A stretch of 15,693 nucleotides of DNA. Source: an uncultured Candidatus Saccharibacteria bacterium (lineage in GTDB: Bacteria; Patescibacteriota; Saccharimonadia; Saccharimonadales; Saccharimonadaceae). Below are positions 14,204 to 15,693 of the stretch, piece by piece. Where the stretch lies: contig CALGUM010000036.1 of assembly GCA_937902295.1 (NCBI GenBank), positions 1 through 15,693 on the forward strand, in the 5' to 3' direction. The first letter of the stretch is position 1; each line of letters begins with the position of its first letter. The position numbers and the translations under genes were made by a program. The notes under the pieces were generated by a model that searched no databases, was not told the origin of the DNA, and was given only the letters and a program-made list of their open reading frames with translations.

Positions 14204-15208
14204 ATGAGGACACACTATCCATTACGAGATGATGTATTTGCCGATGATGTGGCGCAAGAACCAACACGGGCTGGGTTCGGTCGCGGACTGAAAAAAGCTG
14301 GTGAGGCCGACGAACGGGTTGTCGCACTATGTGCTGATTTGACTGAAAGTACACAAATGCATCACTTTAGAGATGCATTTCCCGATCGATTCGTGGAGAT
14401 TGGCGTCGCAGAACAAAACCTTGTGACAGTGGCAAGTGGCATGGCCCGCGCCGGAAAAATTCCTTTCACTAGCAGTTACGCGGCATTTAGTCCGGGGCGT
14501 AATTGGGAGCAAATCCGCACCACAATAACGCTCAACGAACAGCCAGTGAAGATTGTAGGGTCACATGCTGGAGTGAGTGTTGGACCGGATGGCGCCACAC
14601 ATCAGATGCTCGAGGACATCGCACTTATGCGAGTGCTGCCAAATATGGTGGTTGTCGCACCCGGCGATAGTATCGAGGCAGAAAAAGCCACTCAGGCAAT
14701 TGCACAGCACAATAGTCCGAGTTATATCCGTCTCGCGCGCGAAAAAACTCCGATATTTAGTACTGAAGACTCGCCGTTTGAAATTGGAAAAGCGTATGTA
14801 CTGCGTGAAGGTCACGATGTGTCACTACTTGGCACAGGTACTATGACGTACCAATTGCTTAAGGCTGCTGAATTACTTGCCTCACACGGAATATCGGCAG
14901 AGGTTGTGCACGTACCAACAATTAAACCACTCGACGAAGATACCGTGCTGAGAAGCGTACGAAAAACAGGACGTGCGGTAACTGCCGAGGAGGCGCAGTC
15001 CGCAGCTGGGTTTGGCGGTGCTATTGCCGAGCTGTTATCAGAACAATTACCTACACCACTCAAGCGAATTGGTATGTATGATCGGTTTGGTGAATCAGGT
15101 GCACCAAATGAACTGCTAGACCATTTTGGTTTGAATGCCGAAAAGATGCAGCCAGTTATTCAAGAGTTTATTCATACTACGCCGCAATACCACAGGGAGC
15201 TACAATAA
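14204..15208 (+). CDS. Transketolase, C-terminal (pyrimidine) subunit
   Basis: Second half of the split transketolase, 334 residues: pyrimidine-binding domain at about 20-195 and a C-terminal domain to the end. The catalytic glutamate that activates thiamine diphosphate is Glu70 in VEIGVAEQNLV. Other family marks are ALCADLTEST, the FTSSYAAF segment, GSHAGVSVGPDGATHQ (the substrate-facing loop), YIRLAR, and EEAQSAAGFGGA near the C-terminal domain. The ATG has AGGAG (14190-14194) 9 bases upstream. It is similar in layout to the C half of DXS as well, but the adjacent N-half and the sugar-phosphate neighbours support transketolase. Confidence 0.92.
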   Translation: MRTHYPLRDDVFADDVAQEPTRAGFGRGLKKAGEADERVVALCADLTESTQMHHFRDAFPDRFVEIGVAEQNLVTVASGMARAGKIPFTSSYAAFSPGRNWEQIRTTITLNEQPVKIVGSHAGVSVGPDGATHQMLEDIALMRVLPNMVVVAPGDSIEAEKATQAIAQHNSPSYIRLAREKTPIFSTEDSPFEIGKAYVLREGHDVSLLGTGTMTYQLLKAAELLASHGISAEVVHVPTIKPLDEDTVLRSVRKTGRAVTAEEAQSAAGFGGAIAELLSEQLPTPLKRIGMYDRFGESGAPNELLDHFGLNAEKMQPVIQEFIHTTPQYHRELQ

Positions 15209-15209
15209 T

Positions 15210-15693
15210 ATGGGATTAACAATCAGCGAAATTCGTGACAATACAACGCGAGCAAGACATTTATACCAACGCACAAAACAGCAACGTTTTGCAGTTGGAG
15301 CATTTAACATCGACAATCAGGAAACACTTATTGCCGTCGTAAAAGCCGCGCATGCGCTCCAGTCGCCCGCATTAATTGAGGTGAGCGAAGGCGAAGTGAA
15401 GGCAATGGGCCTGCAAAATGTGCGTGATATGGTAGATAATTATAGAAAAGAATATGGTGTTGAACTGTATCTCAATCTGGACCATAGTCCATCAGTAGAG
15501 TCTTGTAAACGAGCAATTGACGCGGGGTATGAGTTTATTCATATCGATATTTCACAAGCGAATCACGAGGCGAGTGAAGAAGAAATTATCGAAAAGACTC
15601 GCGAGGTTGTAGAGTATGCGAAGTTTACCGGTGCGCTCGTAGAAAGTGAACCACATTATTTCGGCGGAAGTAGTAACGTGCATACCGAGGGTA
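15210..15693 (+). CDS. Class II fructose-bisphosphate/ketose-bisphosphate aldolase, 3' end cut off
   Basis: N-terminal 161 residues of a zinc-dependent class II aldolase (FbaA/GatY/KbaY superfamily), which would split fructose 1,6-bisphosphate or a related ketose bisphosphate into two trioses. Translated from ATG 15210: AVGAFNIDNQETLIAVVKAA, SPALIEVSEG, LNLDHSPSVE (the Asp-His catalytic acid/zinc pair), FIHIDIS and VESEPHYFGG. The first four match the family; the last segment normally reads like VEAELGxxGG, so the loop before the GG is unusual. SD AGGGAG (15194-15199) lies 10 bases upstream, 1 base between the transketolase stop and the ATG. The later zinc histidines lie beyond the window, so the precise substrate class is open. 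Confidence 0.85.
   Translation, partial: MGLTISEIRDNTTRARHLYQRTKQQRFAVGAFNIDNQETLIAVVKAAHALQSPALIEVSEGEVKAMGLQNVRDMVDNYRKEYGVELYLNLDHSPSVESCKRAIDAGYEFIHIDISQANHEASEEEIIEKTREVVEYAKFTGALVESEPHYFGGSSNVHTEG

Noticed and set aside
1..15693. Mobile elements, tRNAs, CRISPR arrays or defence genes
   Set aside because: I looked in all gaps and on both strands; the gaps are short, no repeat-spacer array or transposase signature is present, and every long frame has a housekeeping identity or is a shadow.

Overview
The window reads as a compact bacterial chromosome segment of conserved housekeeping genes: 16 protein genes, no intergenic gap above about 180 bases, and no tRNA, rRNA, insertion sequence, phage gene or CRISPR array. 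A two-gene (split) transketolase, a minimal glycolysis/pentose-phosphate gene set, a shortened Rel protein and several divergent enzyme active sites point to a reduced genome of the Candidate Phyla Radiation (Patescibacteria), with Saccharibacteria (TM7) a plausible lineage. This placement is inference from gene style, not from a marker comparison. UGA behaves as a stop: no gene needs it as a sense codon and one gene ends with it. Of 15 visible stops I count 10 TAA, 4 TAG and 1 TGA.

Layout. (1) 1-5205, plus strand: pheS (5' end cut by the window edge) and pheT, the two chains of phenylalanyl-tRNA synthetase, then an ABC exporter half-molecule. (2) 5254-6820, plus strand: a membrane-anchored FKBP-type prolyl isomerase and a thioredoxin-reductase-like flavoprotein, a likely protein folding/redox pair with its own extended -10 promoter. 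(3) 6817-7506, minus strand: a glycerophosphodiester phosphodiesterase family gene whose stop overlaps the trxB stop and whose start lies beside a palindromic promoter shared with the next unit. (4) 7565-9327, plus strand: inorganic pyrophosphatase, a NUDIX hydrolase and an inositol-monophosphatase-family phosphatase, a phosphate/nucleotide clean-up operon. (5) 9355-10896, minus strand: a bifunctional-type Rel (p)ppGpp enzyme that stops shortly after its TGS domain. (6) 11073-15693, plus strand: glyceraldehyde-3-phosphate dehydrogenase, then rpiB, rpe, transketolase N half, transketolase C half and the start of a class II aldolase. The last group would interconvert pentose phosphates, fructose phosphate and triose phosphates and feed GAPDH.

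The most interesting signals are regulatory and enzymatic, not a new gene system. Three genes at the head of transcription units (rpiB, the phosphodiesterase gene and rel) lack a Shine-Dalgarno sequence and have a -10-like hexamer 6-10 bases before ATG, which suggests leaderless mRNAs, while most operon-internal genes carry an SD. The GAPDH upstream region has a terminator-like hairpin on the plus strand with no plus-strand gene before it, a perfect inverted repeat around a TATAAT, and a second small hairpin. RpiB, Rpe, TrxB and the aldolase all carry substitutions at or near positions that are normally conserved. I found no convincing undescribed defence or mobile system.
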